Positions 30,544 through 41,383 of a DNA stretch of 64,000 nt are shown here, piece after piece. The translations under genes and the position numbers were made by a program. The notes under the pieces were generated by a model. The model was not told the origin of the DNA. It searched no databases and worked only from the letters and a program-made list of their open reading frames with translations. How positions within the stretch are numbered: position 1 is the first letter of the stretch; each line of letters begins with the position of its first letter. The stretch lies in NCBI GenBank assembly GCA_023678885.1, contig CM042965.1, positions 32,779,777-32,843,776 on the forward strand. Reading direction: 5' to 3'. The DNA is from Pogostemon cablin (taxonomy: Eukaryota; Streptophyta; Magnoliopsida; Lamiales; Lamiaceae).

Positions 30544-33208
30544 TGATAGGTTTTTTCTGCGCACTCCAATTTAATCCCCAAGTATGAAGGATATCAATTG
30601 TAGCGGTAAGTGACCAAGTTTATTTATGGAACTCAAGGGACAGCTAACTATTTATTTTCTAATTATACTAGCTTAATCAGAATAGGGTAACCAATTTTCT
30701 AAGAGTTTTGAATTAATTATCTAATAGACTAAAAATAATAAATAACTAAATAAATAAAATCACAAAAGAAAGAATTTAAGATTAATTCAAGAGAGATCAA
30801 CAGTTCTAAGGTATCAGGTATAGACCAATTAATTTAGGTTATTAAACTTACGATTGTTCATTCATGCAGCTTCTATGAAAATACACCACATAACCCCATT
30901 AACCCACCGAATATGTTCCGATTTTAAGCTAACAGTATATTCTGGTTTAAATCCTAAGGTGCGTAAATATTACCAAGCCTTATTCCTAGATACTAATCAA
31001 AGCAAGCAACAATATCTCCGAATGGTAAGCCCGACTAATAAGATATTATCTGAAATTACTACAAGGTTCTATTCACTTCTCACTTGAATGTCTAATTGCA
31101 TTGTTCCACTAAACAATTCAAGTATTTGATTTACCAGTTCATGGAATTTAAGTGTTTATAGCGGAACTACTTCAATTCCTAACAGATAGACAATACTAAT
31201 CATGAACGCACACAAGCTAACATAATAATTCAAGCATTATAGCGGATGTCATGAAAATATTATGAAGACGTTACGAAACAGATAAGCAAGTCTGAATGAA
31301 ATAAAGCAAAATCAAAATATCAACTGCATAAAATCCCAATTTTTGTCTAGGCTCCCAAATCAAATAAATCAAACCATCAAACCCTAGAACTGTATAAGAA
31401 ATTAGCCTATGAGGTTACAAGCAACACTCATGGCTATGCAATTCATACCACAAATCAAGACAAAAGAAAATTAAAGAAAGGAATAGAAAAACCCTAGTGT
31501 TTGAGTTGTCTTAGATTCCTTCTCCGTCACTCCGATTGACTTATCTTCCTCTTGAATAGCCCTTGAATCTCCTTTGGTGTGGATGGATGATGGAATGGAT
31601 ATGGATGATGGTAGATGATGGATGGTAGGGGGTGATCCTCTTATGGAGGGTGGTGTCTCTTATGAATAAGGGGACAGCTATTTGCACCCCCGGATCTACT
31701 AAATGAACCCCAAATTCTAAATATACCCCACTAAAATTAAAAGTTACACATATAAATTACTAAATACACCCCATTAAATACTACTTTACCCTTTTAATTA
31801 ATTAAACCCTAATTACTAAAAACTAATTAATAAATAAAAGAAGAAAGAAACGCTGTGAAGGAAAGAAGATCAGGTCGACGTTGCCGTAGAAGAGAAAGAA
31901 GAAGGAAAGAATACGTTGACGTCCTGACTCCACAGAAGAGAAAACAAGAGGAAGATTAGAACAGAGTTTCTTAGCCCTTCCATGTTTCATGTTCTATTTT
32001 TACAGCAAACATGCGAGTTATACACTGCAACTCATCACCCCTCTTGTTGCACTGTTATTTCAATTTTCCAACAATTTGACTGAATCACTGCCTAAGGTGA
32101 ATATTATCCATGGAAAGACGCTCCAAATTTATATAACCTCTTAGGTACTTGACAAACACGATCCTTTTAGGTATTTGACAAATACGATCCTTTTAGGTAT
32201 TTGACAAACACAACAAACAATCCCAATTTATATAAACATTGTCCATGAAAAGATGCTTGTATGTTGCTGCAACCGAACACATATGCTTGTTAGGATATGA
32301 ATAAGAAATTTTTAAGTATTCGGTTGCTGCAACTGAACACATATGCTTGTTCGGTTGCAGCAATCGAACACCTTAAGATTTCTTTTTATTTTTTTGCTTG
32401 TTCGCTTGCAGCAACCGAATACTTTAAGATTTCTTATATATGATTGTTCGGTTGCAGCAACCGAACACCTTAAGATTTTTTATTTATATGCTTGTTCGGT
32501 TGCTGCAACCGAACAACATACAAATAAAAAATCTTAATCTATAATTTATAAAGGGATATTTACGTCTTAACAAATATAGGTATTTTAGTCCTTTAAAATT
32601 TATGGGGTACATTCAATAAAATTGGGGGTGCAAATAGCCGCCCCCTATGAATAATGATGTGAGATATATAGGTGAGAGAAGGGAATGAGATAAGAAAAGA
32701 ATTGTGCTCCAAGAAAGGAAATGAGATAAGAAAAGAATTATGCTCCAAGAAAGGAATGAGATAAGGAAATAATTGTGCTCCAAGAAATAACTAAAATTGG
32801 CTAATTTTCGGAAAATTTTGAAAATTCCCATCGGCAGCTGCGCAGTCTCACCGTTTTGAGCATAACTTCCTCATACAGACTTCGAATTGAGTGATTTTTA
32901 CGCCAAAACGATCCTCTCTTCCGTGGCTTTCCAACCATATATCACATGATCAATTTGGTCATCTATACGAATATAGAAAAATTATTCAAGTGGACATGTA
33001 TTTTTCAGCATTCCTTCACACTTTCACTCTTCATTCCAACTTTGAACTTTTGATCCTGTTTTACCCTTCAAAACTCAACAAAACACCTTAGTAGCATCAA
33101 AATCATGTAAATATTCAAATGTACACAATTTCATGCAAAAATAATAACTTTTCTAAGCAAAACGGTGTAATGTGTACACATAAAATGCATAAAATTCTAC
33201 TCTCAACA
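30544..33208 (-). mobile_element. Solo LTR of a Tat/Athila-like element, minus strand
   Basis: TGATAGG at the left and CAACA at the right, flanked by GATGT at 30539-30543 and 33209-33213, so a complete solo LTR. Without the foldback element at 31670-32646 it is about 1.69 kb. Its minus-strand 3' end has the GATATC...CTTCATACTTGGGGATTAAATTGGAG wording shared with 13.7 kb and 62.2 kb. Positions 32850-32945 match the conserved block of the LTRs at 255-350 and 63.8-63.9 kb. Positions 32670-32790 hold short repeats (GAATGAGATAAGAAAAGAATTGTGCTCCAAGAAAG type). No coding sequence. Confidence 0.85.
31670..32646. mobile_element. hAT-like foldback element with internal palindromes, copy 1
   Basis: Ends GGGGACAGCTATTTGCACCCCC and GGGGGTGCAAATAGCCGCCCCCT are inverted repeats, flanked by the 8-bp duplication ATGAATAA (31662-31669, 32647-32654). 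No transposase is encoded. Between 32257 and 32520 there are five or six copies of a palindrome of the form TTCGGTTGCNGCAACCGAA. CGATCCTTTTAGGTATTTGACAAA repeats near 32140-32213. It is the same family as 61199-61933. Confidence 0.85.
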
Positions 33209-33317
33209 GATGTGATGTGTGTAAAAAATATGTGAGATTTATATAATTTAATTGTACTAAATTCCAATTAGAATGAGGAATTCTAAACTTAACTAGACTA
33301 AAAATCTGAAAACAAAC

Positions 33318-33682
33318 CACTAAAAAAAATTATTTCTTAACAACGGAATATTCGGCTGGTAAAAGTTTCAATTCCATTGTTAAATTGGCTTACCAATGTA
33401 TTAGCAACGAACTTCGTTGGTAAAATTTCATTAGTAAAGTGGTGGTTGGTAAATTTTTAGCAAAGAAAAATTAATTCCGTTGGTAAATAATTCTGCTAGT
33501 AATTTATATAATAATTCCCTTGGTAATCCGTTTGTAATTACCAATGGATAGAATTCCGTTGTTAAAATAGAGAATAAATATGTTGGTATTGCGTTGCTAA
33601 AACAAAAATGTCATTTTTATTGCTAATCCATTGGTAATTACCAACGGATTGAATTCCATTGATAAATTTGGTTGCTAAAAAA
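33318..33682. mobile_element. CACTA-like relic with subterminal repeats
   Basis: Begins CACTAAAAAAAATTATTTC and carries repeated CCGTTGGTAA / TTACCAACGGA words in both orientations, like the subterminal repeats of En/Spm elements (compare 41384-43359). The other end was not identified; a Stowaway interrupts it at 33683. Confidence 0.5.
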
Positions 33683-33910
33683 TACTCCCTCCGTCCCGTG
33701 GCAAGGGTCTCTTTTTGCCATTTTGGTCGTCCCACCCAAATGGTCTTCTTTCCTTTTTTACACACATGGGACCCACACACCCCCTCTAATACAATTAAAA
33801 CATGGGGCTCATACTCCCACTAATACAACTACCCACTACACATTAAATAATAATACTCCTTAATCCACGTGCCAAAAAGCAAATACTATCCTTGTCGCGG
33901 GACGGAAGTA
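33683..33910. mobile_element. Stowaway-type MITE
   Basis: TACTCCCTCCGTCCCGTGGC at the left, GCGGGACGGAAGTA at the right, interior as in other copies. Confidence 0.9.
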
Positions 33911-34489
33911 TATAGAAAAATCCTTTAATATTTTAATTTATTGTAACCTATTTCTATAGTATTTTATTGGGTCTTTAGTTTAGTCACAAGGATGAAATAT
34001 ACCTTAAAATTAATCTTAAACCAAAAGAATAAATATAATGGTAGCCGGTAGGGATACACACAACGCAAGGTTCTATAAGTAGAAAGGTAAAACAGATGAT
34101 AAACTATGATAAAATGTTATATATATGTTAAGAATAGTATATCAGAAACTTTTCTCGCTGACGTGTCGTTTTCAAAGCGCTTCAAGGTAACGTGTAATTT
34201 TCTCAATTTTTTTAATTTTTTAATATTTTCGTTATTTACTTTTAATTAACTTCCTTATTTAATATTTTCTTTTTTAAAAATTTTTTTCTTATTTTTAATA
34301 ATGAATCTTAATTAGGTAATAAATTTTAAAAAAATATAGAAATTAAGAACAAAATATTAATAAAAAATATATTTACTTAATTATTTATATATATATTAAC
34401 AAATAAAAATAAATAAATATGTATATAAATTAGTACAAAATTTTAATTAAAAACATATAACTAAATATTAATTAAAAATATTTTTTTCC

Positions 34490-35245
34490 TTATGCATGGC
34501 CATACCTCATCAATGACATGCCCAAGAAGTCAAATAAGCCAGACATAAATATGGCTGACTCAAGTCAAACAAAGCTCGATTAAAGTTTAATCAAGTTGAA
34601 GGACCAAGCCTGCAGAATCAGGTCAAATTAATATTGACCAATCTATTTGCAAGGATAGAAAGACCCAAGTCCACAAAATTAGGTTAAATCAAGCCTTAAC
34701 TAATTAGACTGCGAGTTATAGATTGAAGGGTTTTCATCCTTCACCTATATAAGGAGCACTCCTCAATTCATTCCAGACAAATCAAGAGCAATTCTCAACG
34801 AAGATCAAAGACTTCAGAGTTGTCAGAATATTTCTTAAAGTTCTTCACAAGAATCAACTCAAGAACAACCTACGATATGTGATTTAGGTTTTAAATCATC
34901 TGGATCAAGCGTTCTTAAATTAAGTTTTTCAGTGTTCAACTTAAGAATAACCTACAATCTGGGATTTAGATTTTAAACCGCTCGAATCAAGCGTTCTTAA
35001 GTCAAGTTCTTCCAAGAACGACATATAATCTGGGATTCAGGTGCTAAACCGCTAGGATTAAACCGTTCTTAAGTCAAGTTCTTCGGTATTTTTCGTGAAG
35101 TTAACGACGTTCTAATATATTAAACAATATTTTTCACAAAAAAGCTTTAAGGATCAACGTTTAATTCGAGTAAAGTCGTAGCCTCCGGATTAATGTTGTA
35201 AATCCTCCTTCTCAGAAATCTTCAAGGATCAACGTTTAATCCTAG
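34490..35245 (+). mobile_element. Promoter-and-leader-like module, also at 46.2-46.95 kb
   Basis: About 750 bp absent from the duplicate Helitron block at 36.9 kb. It contains a strong TATA box (CCTATATAAGGAG, 34746-34754), then TCATTCCAGAC, GATCAAAGACTTCAGA and repeated units of the form ATCTGGGATT-CAGG-TAAACCGCTCGGATCAAGCG spaced by about 60-70 bp. The reverse complement of 46230-46950 has the same order. The layout resembles a plant pararetrovirus or LTR promoter with a repeat-rich leader, but no viral or gag-pol ORF is present, so origin is a guess. Confidence 0.5.
34746..34754 (+). promoter_or_regulatory. TATA box of the dispersed promoter-like module
   Basis: TATATAAGG, conserved in the second copy (complement of 46822-46830) with matching flanks CACC...AG. 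Conservation of this box in two diverged copies argues it was functional in the source element. Confidence 0.5.
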
Positions 35246-35579
35246 AAAAAATAACCATAAAATAATATTTTCTTTTAGAAAAAAAATTTTAATTTTCAAT
35301 ATTTTATTTATTTATTTTGGTATCATTGATTAATTATTAAATCTTTTAATACAAATAAATTAATTAGCATAAAATTAAATCATTAAAGGAAAAAAGAATA
35401 TTATATGTAATATTCACTCTCACTCCACCTATAGGTGAGACTTTTTGATTATTTATTCTAAACACACACATTCGATTCTCCAACAGGAATATGAGCTTTT
35501 TTTTAAATTTCTTTAGAAAATTTATTTATAAAGGTATAAAAATAAATTTCGATAGAGCGAACCAAGTAGAAATTCGATA

Positions 35580-35720
35580 TACCTCTAAAAAATGAATTCA
35601 AGTATTCTTCAAGAGATCGATTCAAGTATTCTTCAAGAGAAAGATGATAGATTAAAGTATTCTTAAATCGATTTAACTCTTAAAAGTCGAATCAAGTATT
35701 CTTTAAGATCTACGTATGAT
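35580..35720. repeat. Short tandem array TCAAGTATTCTTCAAG in the Helitron
   Basis: Degenerate 25-40-bp units built on CGATTCAAGTATTCTTCAAGAG recur here, at 36745-36870, 37360-37530 and 43370-43480. All lie in members of the same Helitron family. Confidence 0.7.
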
Positions 35721-35729
35721 TATCGCCTC

Positions 35730-36390
35730 CGTTACATGTTTATGATTATTGCTTGTGTCATAGAGGGATTATATTTGTCTATCTATTATGGGTAAATGGG
35801 ATCTAACCATATAACCTTTATTCATTAGAATAATTAACATTAGACACTTAATATATCTATTAATTACAATTCTAGTGGATTTGGTTTCTTAGATTGTTAG
35901 GTGAGAATTGAGGATTAATTCTTAAGTACCTATAAAGGGAAGTCTAGTGCTCTAGCCTTTAATTAAATTTTGCATGAAGTACTTAGAAAGGGAGTAGGAA
36001 TTATTCTTCTGCATCTGAGGGTTTGAAGTTTACTTTACTAAAGAGATTTAACATAATTAAGTGATTGCTTTCATATTGCTTTCATAAGAACGACAGGAAT
36101 TCTAACCGATTGTCTAGTGAATTAATTTGATTAATTTAAACTGGATTTCCTAGAGCTATGTTGTCTTCTCTCTTGAAACACTTGTGATTGTTTGTGGTTT
36201 TTATTTTTAATTATTTTATTTAATATTATTTTTCTGCATAATTAGATTAATAATTTCAAAAATCAGAAAATGTAACTTTGTCTTAATTATTAGTGGTGTG
36301 AATTAATTAGTGTGTGTCTTATTTGACGCTAATCCCTTGGGTTCGATATTTTTACTTGGTCACACGCTCAGCTACAACTGATTCTCTACA
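35730..36390 (+). mobile_element. 3' part of a Tat/Athila-like LTR, plus strand
   Basis: Ends with CTAATCCCTTGGGTTCGATATTTTTACTTGGTCAC, the wording at the 3' ends of the other LTRs here (8620, and the complement of 30.6 and 62.25 kb). There is no adjacent primer site or gag, and the 5' part is missing. Confidence 0.55.
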
Positions 36391-36394
36391 CTTT

Positions 36395-36500
36395 GGGACA
36401 CATGCAAAAAGGTAAACAAGCAACTACACATTAAAATACTACATTCCTTAATTTATGTGCAAAAAGCAAATGTAAAATGTGAAACGGGACGGAGGAAGTA
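36395..36500. mobile_element. Right half of a Stowaway-type MITE
   Basis: CAACTACACATTAAAATACTACATTCCTTAAT...ACGGGACGGAGGAAGTA gives the family's right half; the left terminus is absent. Confidence 0.6.
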
Positions 36501-37750
36501 AAATATAAAAGAGTTGAAAAAAGAAAGAGAAGAGTTGGTTTGTATAATTGATTGAATTCGTTTGTATAATTTTTCGACTAGGTGCTGTCGATCAAGAACA
36601 TGCCTTTGGGGGTTATATATATACCAATTCACGCACCTATGTAATTTGGGTTCAGTTCTCATGTTATATTTTGGTGTTTATGTATATATATCGGTTAATA
36701 GATATCAGTTAATAACCGATATTTATTCACAGTTTTGTAGCAGTGTACCTTTAAAGTATCGATTCAAGTACTTTTCAAGTGAAAGATGATCGATTTAAAT
36801 ATTCTTTAATCGATTTAACTCTAAAAAATAAAAGGTTGAATAACTAATTCACATAAAGAATCGAAAGCTTAAGTTCTTTAAGTTTTCAATCATTATTTGT
36901 CTAAATTTAATATATTTTGTATAACAAATAAAAAAAAATTATAAAAGTAGAACAAATTTTTAATTAAAAATATATATGAAAATATTAATTAAAATTATTA
37001 TTTTTTATAAGTGGCCGTGAATCAAATAGTTTATATGTTTTATTAAAAAAAGAAACATATAAATTTTTAATATTTTATTTATTTATTTGGGTAATATTGA
37101 TTAGTTACTAAATCTTTTAATACAAATAAATTAATTAGCATCAAATTAAATTATATATAAAGGGAAAAAATAATATTTCATATAATATTCTCTCCCTTAC
37201 CTTCTATTAATAAAATTTTAAGTTATTCATTCTAAACACACAAATTTGATTCTCTAAGAGGAAGATGAGCTTTTTTCAAGTTCATCTAGAGAATTGATAA
37301 GAAAGTATGAAAAATTATTTCGATAGAGCGAATAAAGTAGATATTCGATTTACCTCTAAAAAAATCGATTCAAGTATTCTTAAAGAGAAAGAGAATCGAT
37401 TCAAGCTCTTATGAATCGATTCTTCAAGAGGAAGATGATCAATTTAAGTATTCTTGACTTGATCTTTTTAAAATCTATTTCTAAAGTATCGATTCAAGTA
37501 TCCTTCAAGTAAAAGAGGATTGATTCAAGTGTAATTTTCTTAATATTTTGAATTTTTTAATTTATTTTCCAATATTTTCATTATTTACTTCAATTATTTT
37601 TCTTATTCAATATTTCATTTTTTAAAATAATGTATGGATATCTTTCTTGCTTTCTTTTTTTTTCTATACAATTATTATGATTTATTCACTTTAAAATCAT
37701 TAATTATAATTAATTAATAAATAAATTAATTAGTATCAAATCAAATTATA

Positions 37751-37980
37751 TACTCCCTCCGTCCCACTCAAAAGGTTCATTTTTGCCATTTTGGTCGTCC
37801 CACTCAAAGTGTCATATTTTCTTTTTACACACGTGGGATCCACACACCCCCTCTAATACAATTAAAATATGGGACACATACTCCCACTAATACAACTACC
37901 CACTACACATTAAATAATAATACTCCTTAATCCACGTGCCAAAAAACAAAAACAACCCTTTGGACGGGACGGAGGGAGTA
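37751..37980. mobile_element. Stowaway MITE in left arm of Helitron palindrome
   Basis: TACTCCCTCCGTCCCACTC at the left and GGACGGGACGGAGGGAGTA at the right. The homologous Helitron copy at 43.7 kb lacks it at this position. Confidence 0.92.
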
Positions 37981-38515
37981 TAAAAAAAATTGAGATTTTT
38001 TATAATAAATTTAAAAGAATTATTTAATTTAATTATGAAATATTATTTTAAACAAACAATTAAATTAAGGATTTATTATTATGAGGTACATACTTTAATC
38101 TTAATTGCATTTAAATACAAATAAAAAAAATTAAATATAACTATCAACTACACAAATATACAACAAAGAGATAAAATTGTTCATATATGTGGTTGCACAT
38201 TTTTTTAGAAAGATGGAGAGAGTAATAAATAGTTTTCAACTGTATTACGTTATAAGTAACATAACATTTAAAAAAAATTACAAGTCTTCTTTCAAAAAAT
38301 TAAGAATATATGTACATATATTAACTTTATACATGATTTAATTATATGTCAAATTATCAAAAGTTAAAAGTTATAATTTGTTTTAAATTTTTTATATTGT
38401 TGGAAGAAGTTGTCTTATAAAAAAAATATCCCTAATTAATATTGAATTGTGATATGGCACAGATTATTTAGTTATAAAAAATAAGAGTAATATTAAATGA
38501 TCCCACGTAGTACGC

Positions 38516-39396
38516 GGGATCATTTAACTATTATTTTTATTTTTTATAATTAAATAATTCGTATTATATAACGATTTAACATTAATTAAGAAGATTTTTT
38601 ATTTTTTTATTTTATAACTAAACAATTTCTTTCATCAATGTAAAAAATTTGCAACAAATTATAACGTTTGACTTTTGATAATGTAATGTATAACAAAATC
38701 ATGTAAAAGGTTAATATATACTCCATCCGTCCCCTTGATACGTATCCATTTTTTCATTTTGGTCCGTCCCATTATAAAGTATTCATTTTTCTTTTTGGAT
38801 TGATGTGACCCATAACCACTACACATGGTTCCACATTCAACACTAATACAACTACCCACTACACATTAAAATATTATTTCTCTCACCTTAATATACATTA
38901 AATTATTATACTTCTTAATCCACGTGCAAGAAGTAAACGAATACCTTTTAAGGGGACGGAAGGAGTATGTACATATAATTTTTTGAAATAATCTTGACTT
39001 GTATTTTTTTTAAAATGTTAACTTATAATGTGACTTGTATTTTTTTGTATATTTTTATAGTTGATAGTATTTCATTTTTTCATTGTATTTAATTACAATT
39101 ATATCCAAAGTATGTATCTCCTAGCTAGTAATAAATCCTTAATTTTATTATTTGTCTAAAATAAATATCAATTATAAAATAAAATTCTCAATTTATTTAT
39201 TTATTTATTTTTTCTATATATGATTTGATTTGATACTAATTAATTTATTTATATTGAAAGATTTATTTATTAACTACAATTAATGATACTAAAGTAATAA
39301 TAAGTGAATAGGAAAAAAATAAAAAAATTATACGTCATTTTAGAGCGTTTAGGAGACAACACATTAGCAAAAAGGACTTTGCTATATATATATTAC
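38516..39396 (-). mobile_element. Second Helitron copy, fused 3' to 3' with the first
   Basis: The reverse complement of this stretch matches 37650-38515 of the plus-strand copy: both run GACTTTTGATAATG-like and TAATTTGTT-like blocks into the same hairpin. The two copies meet at 38499-38530, where TAAATGATCCC...GGGATCATTTA is itself palindromic. The minus-strand 5' end is near 39396 and resembles 34115. A Stowaway at 38719 interrupts it. Confidence 0.65.
38719..38967. mobile_element. Stowaway MITE in right arm of Helitron palindrome
   Basis: TACTCCATCCGTCCCCTTG at the left and AAGGGGACGGAAGGAGTA at the right; nearest relative is the copy at 23497. Confidence 0.92.
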
Positions 39397-39539
39397 ATTA
39401 GAAAAATAAGGTCAAAGTCAGAAACTGAGTAAATTTTACGAAAAAAAAAAAAAAACCAAATAGAGAAGAGCGTATTCTCAAAGTTAGATAGAACTGTTAG
39501 TGCATAAGCGGGCCACTTAGCAAAAATAAGAATTGAAAG

Positions 39540-39705
39540 ACCGGTGTTGAAAGATTACGTGTGTTGAAAAATCGAATGATATTTAAGAATTGAAAGATAG
39601 AGTGAATTGAGTGATATAGGTTTTGAAAGATAGAGTGATATCTAATAATTGAAATTACGAGTGATATAAGTATTGAAAAACCAAGAGATATTCAAGGATG
39701 CTTCT
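39540..39705. repeat. Degenerate 30-bp repeats
   Basis: ATTGAAAGATAGAGTGATAT and variants (GAATTGAAAGA, GAGTGATATAAG) recur six or so times. There is no coding potential. Confidence 0.5.
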
Positions 39706-39807
39706 CCACGTCAAACTGAAGCTATCAGAGTTTTTCATTTTTAAATAAAAGTGGAAATTTTTACTTTTTTTTTTATTGTATCAAGCATTTTTAAATGTCA
39801 TTTTTTT

Positions 39808-40140
39808 GGGGTGGGTGGGTGTGGTGGTGGGGTGGGTAGGGTAGGGTTGGATTATATTATTTTTATTATTTAAATATTAAAATCTAAAATATTTTAAAAT
39901 AAATTTTTTTTTTTGGGGGTGAGTGGGGCGTGGGTGAGGGGGTGGGGGTGGGTTGGGATAGGATTGAATGATAATATTTTTATTATTTAAATATTAAAAT
40001 TTAAAATAATTTTTTTTAAAAAAATTTGGGGGGTGAGTGGGGAGTGGGTGGAGGGAGGGTGGGTGGGGGTAGGGTTGGGTGATAATATTTTTATTATTTA
40101 AATATTAAAATTTAAAAGTTGTATGTCACTTTTTTTTAAT
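39808..40140. repeat. G-rich tandem array, three units
   Basis: Three units of about 110 bp each combine a 40-55-base G-rich run (GGGGTGGGTGGGTGTGGTGG type, starting 39808, 39915, 40028) with TTTTTATTATTTAAATATTAAAAT. The G-runs can in principle form G-quadruplexes. A related four-unit array lies at 60277-60640. Confidence 0.85.
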
Positions 40141-40359
40141 TTTAATTTATAAAAGTGGATTGATGTTTGGTTGGTTGGGCGGTGCAGGTTAGCCCATACT
40201 TTAGTGGGTTTGAAGTGGGGGGTTAATTTTGAGTTGATAAATTGGTGGGTTAAGATGGGTTGGGGCGGGTTGGCCCAGTGAGCTCAACCCATTTTGATAG
40301 CTCTACCCATATTGTGTAGCTTGTTGAAATAATAAATATCTGTTTTTTTTTTTACAGAG

Positions 40360-40580
40360 TATAATATCATGTTATATGAGAGAATTAATAATAAAACAAT
40401 AATAAATAAAAGGAGACTAATGAGTACTACCTCCATCCCATAAACAAGTTCCCGGTTACTGTAGATTTTGTGAGAGCTTTTTCAAAAAAGTGTGAACTTG
40501 TTTATGGGACGGAAGGAGTATAATATTATGTTATATGAGAGAATTAATAATAAAATAATAATAAATAAAAGGAGAAAGAC
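40360..40580. repeat. 60-bp duplication flanking a 96-bp MITE
   Basis: GTTATATGAGAGAATTAATA...AAATAAAAGGAGA occurs at about 40370-40415 and 40530-40572. Between them lies a short MITE, 40425-40520 (TACTACCTCCATCCCATAAACAAGTT / AACTTGTTTATGGGACGGAAGGAGTA), with unusually long inverted termini. Confidence 0.75.
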
Positions 40581-40584
40581 AAAA

Positions 40585-40672
40585 GCCTTAGCAGGAGTCG
40601 ACCACGGGACTTCAGTCTAAAACGAAACAAGTGTTACCGAATGAGTAGACAACCAATTGGATTAACGACGGT
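40585..40672 (-). mobile_element. Possible SINE relic, minus strand
   Basis: Read on the minus strand, TAATCCAATTGGTTG resembles a pol III A box and GTGGTCGACTCCTG a B box about 45 bp later. It is degenerate; no target duplication was seen. Confidence 0.35.
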
Positions 40673-40694
40673 GGCTAAATTATACCTAATATAC

Positions 40695-40829
40695 GAGGAT
40701 CATTTGGGTGACCTGTGGTCACCCATGACCCTCTCACATGAGGGGGTGGGGGCCACCCACTGATATATGGATCCCCACCCCCTCATGTGAGAGGGTCATG
40801 AGTGACCACGGGTCACCCAAAAATTATCC
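40695..40829. mobile_element. Mutator-like hairpin MITE with 9-bp target duplication
   Basis: A 135-bp element folds almost completely: the arms TTTGGGTGACC...CATGAGGGGGTGGGG and CCCCACCCCCTCATG...GGTCACCCAAA pair over about 50 bp around a 20-base loop. It is flanked by CTAATATAC at 40686-40694 and 40830-40838. A 9-bp duplication points to Mutator-type mobilisation. GC content is far above its surroundings. Confidence 0.85.
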
Positions 40830-40838
40830 CTAATATAC

Positions 40839-41340
40839 ATACTCCGTATATAAATACATAAATAAAATTGGGGCAGCCTCGTCGGAGTGGAGCCCTGGTA
40901 TATATATATAAAAAATTGGCTAAATTATACATATACCTAATATACATATATAACAACATTGCATTTTGATAGTTTAAAATTTTAAAAAAATACATATTAT
41001 TAAATGATAACATATTAGCCTCACCTAATTATATCATTTTTTATATGTCCCATAAGCATTTTTTTTAAAAATGTTATCAATAATTGAAAGATTGAATGAT
41101 GCTTCTTCACATTAAATTAAGGGTATCAGAATTTTTTATGTGACAATTTTTACTGTACCGATCAATTTTAAATGTCATTTTTATGGCGGTGGGCACCGTA
41201 GCGTAGCCTGGGCCCTTAAAATAATTCAATGATTGACGTTAAGGGGTCTTCAAGATTCCATAATCTAAGTCGTCATTTGAATTGTAAAGAAATACTATTA
41301 TAAATTGTAATAATTAGTAGAGAAAAAATTTACATTAAGA
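40839..41340. other. AT-rich sequence with an old repeat
   Basis: No gene. Positions 41085-41190 (GATGCTTCTTCACATTAAATTAAGGGTATCAGA) match 39695-39800, so they belong to the dispersed element that carries the G-rich array. Confidence 0.4.
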
Positions 41341-41383
41341 GAAAGAGGAAGATGATCGATTCTATACTTGAATCGCTATACCT

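Larger units (their letters stand above)
34115..38515 (+). mobile_element. Non-autonomous Helitron, composite copy
   Basis: The 5' end near 34115-34200 (CGCTGACGTGTCG...AGCGCTTCAAGGTAACGTGTAATTTT) matches the reverse complement of 39320-39390. The 3' end is the hairpin GATCCCACGTAGTACGCGGG at 38499-38518. Blocks at 34390-34485 plus 35250-35600 recur at 36915-37380, an internal duplication. It carries inserts: a promoter-like module (34490-35245), an LTR 3' fragment (35730-36390) and two Stowaways. The segment 37480-38515 matches 43430-44230. No Rep/helicase coding remains. Confidence 0.6.

Noticed and set aside
34490..35245. Endogenous pararetrovirus genome
   Set aside because: Only a promoter/leader-like segment is present; no movement, coat, protease or reverse transcriptase coding sequence is near it.
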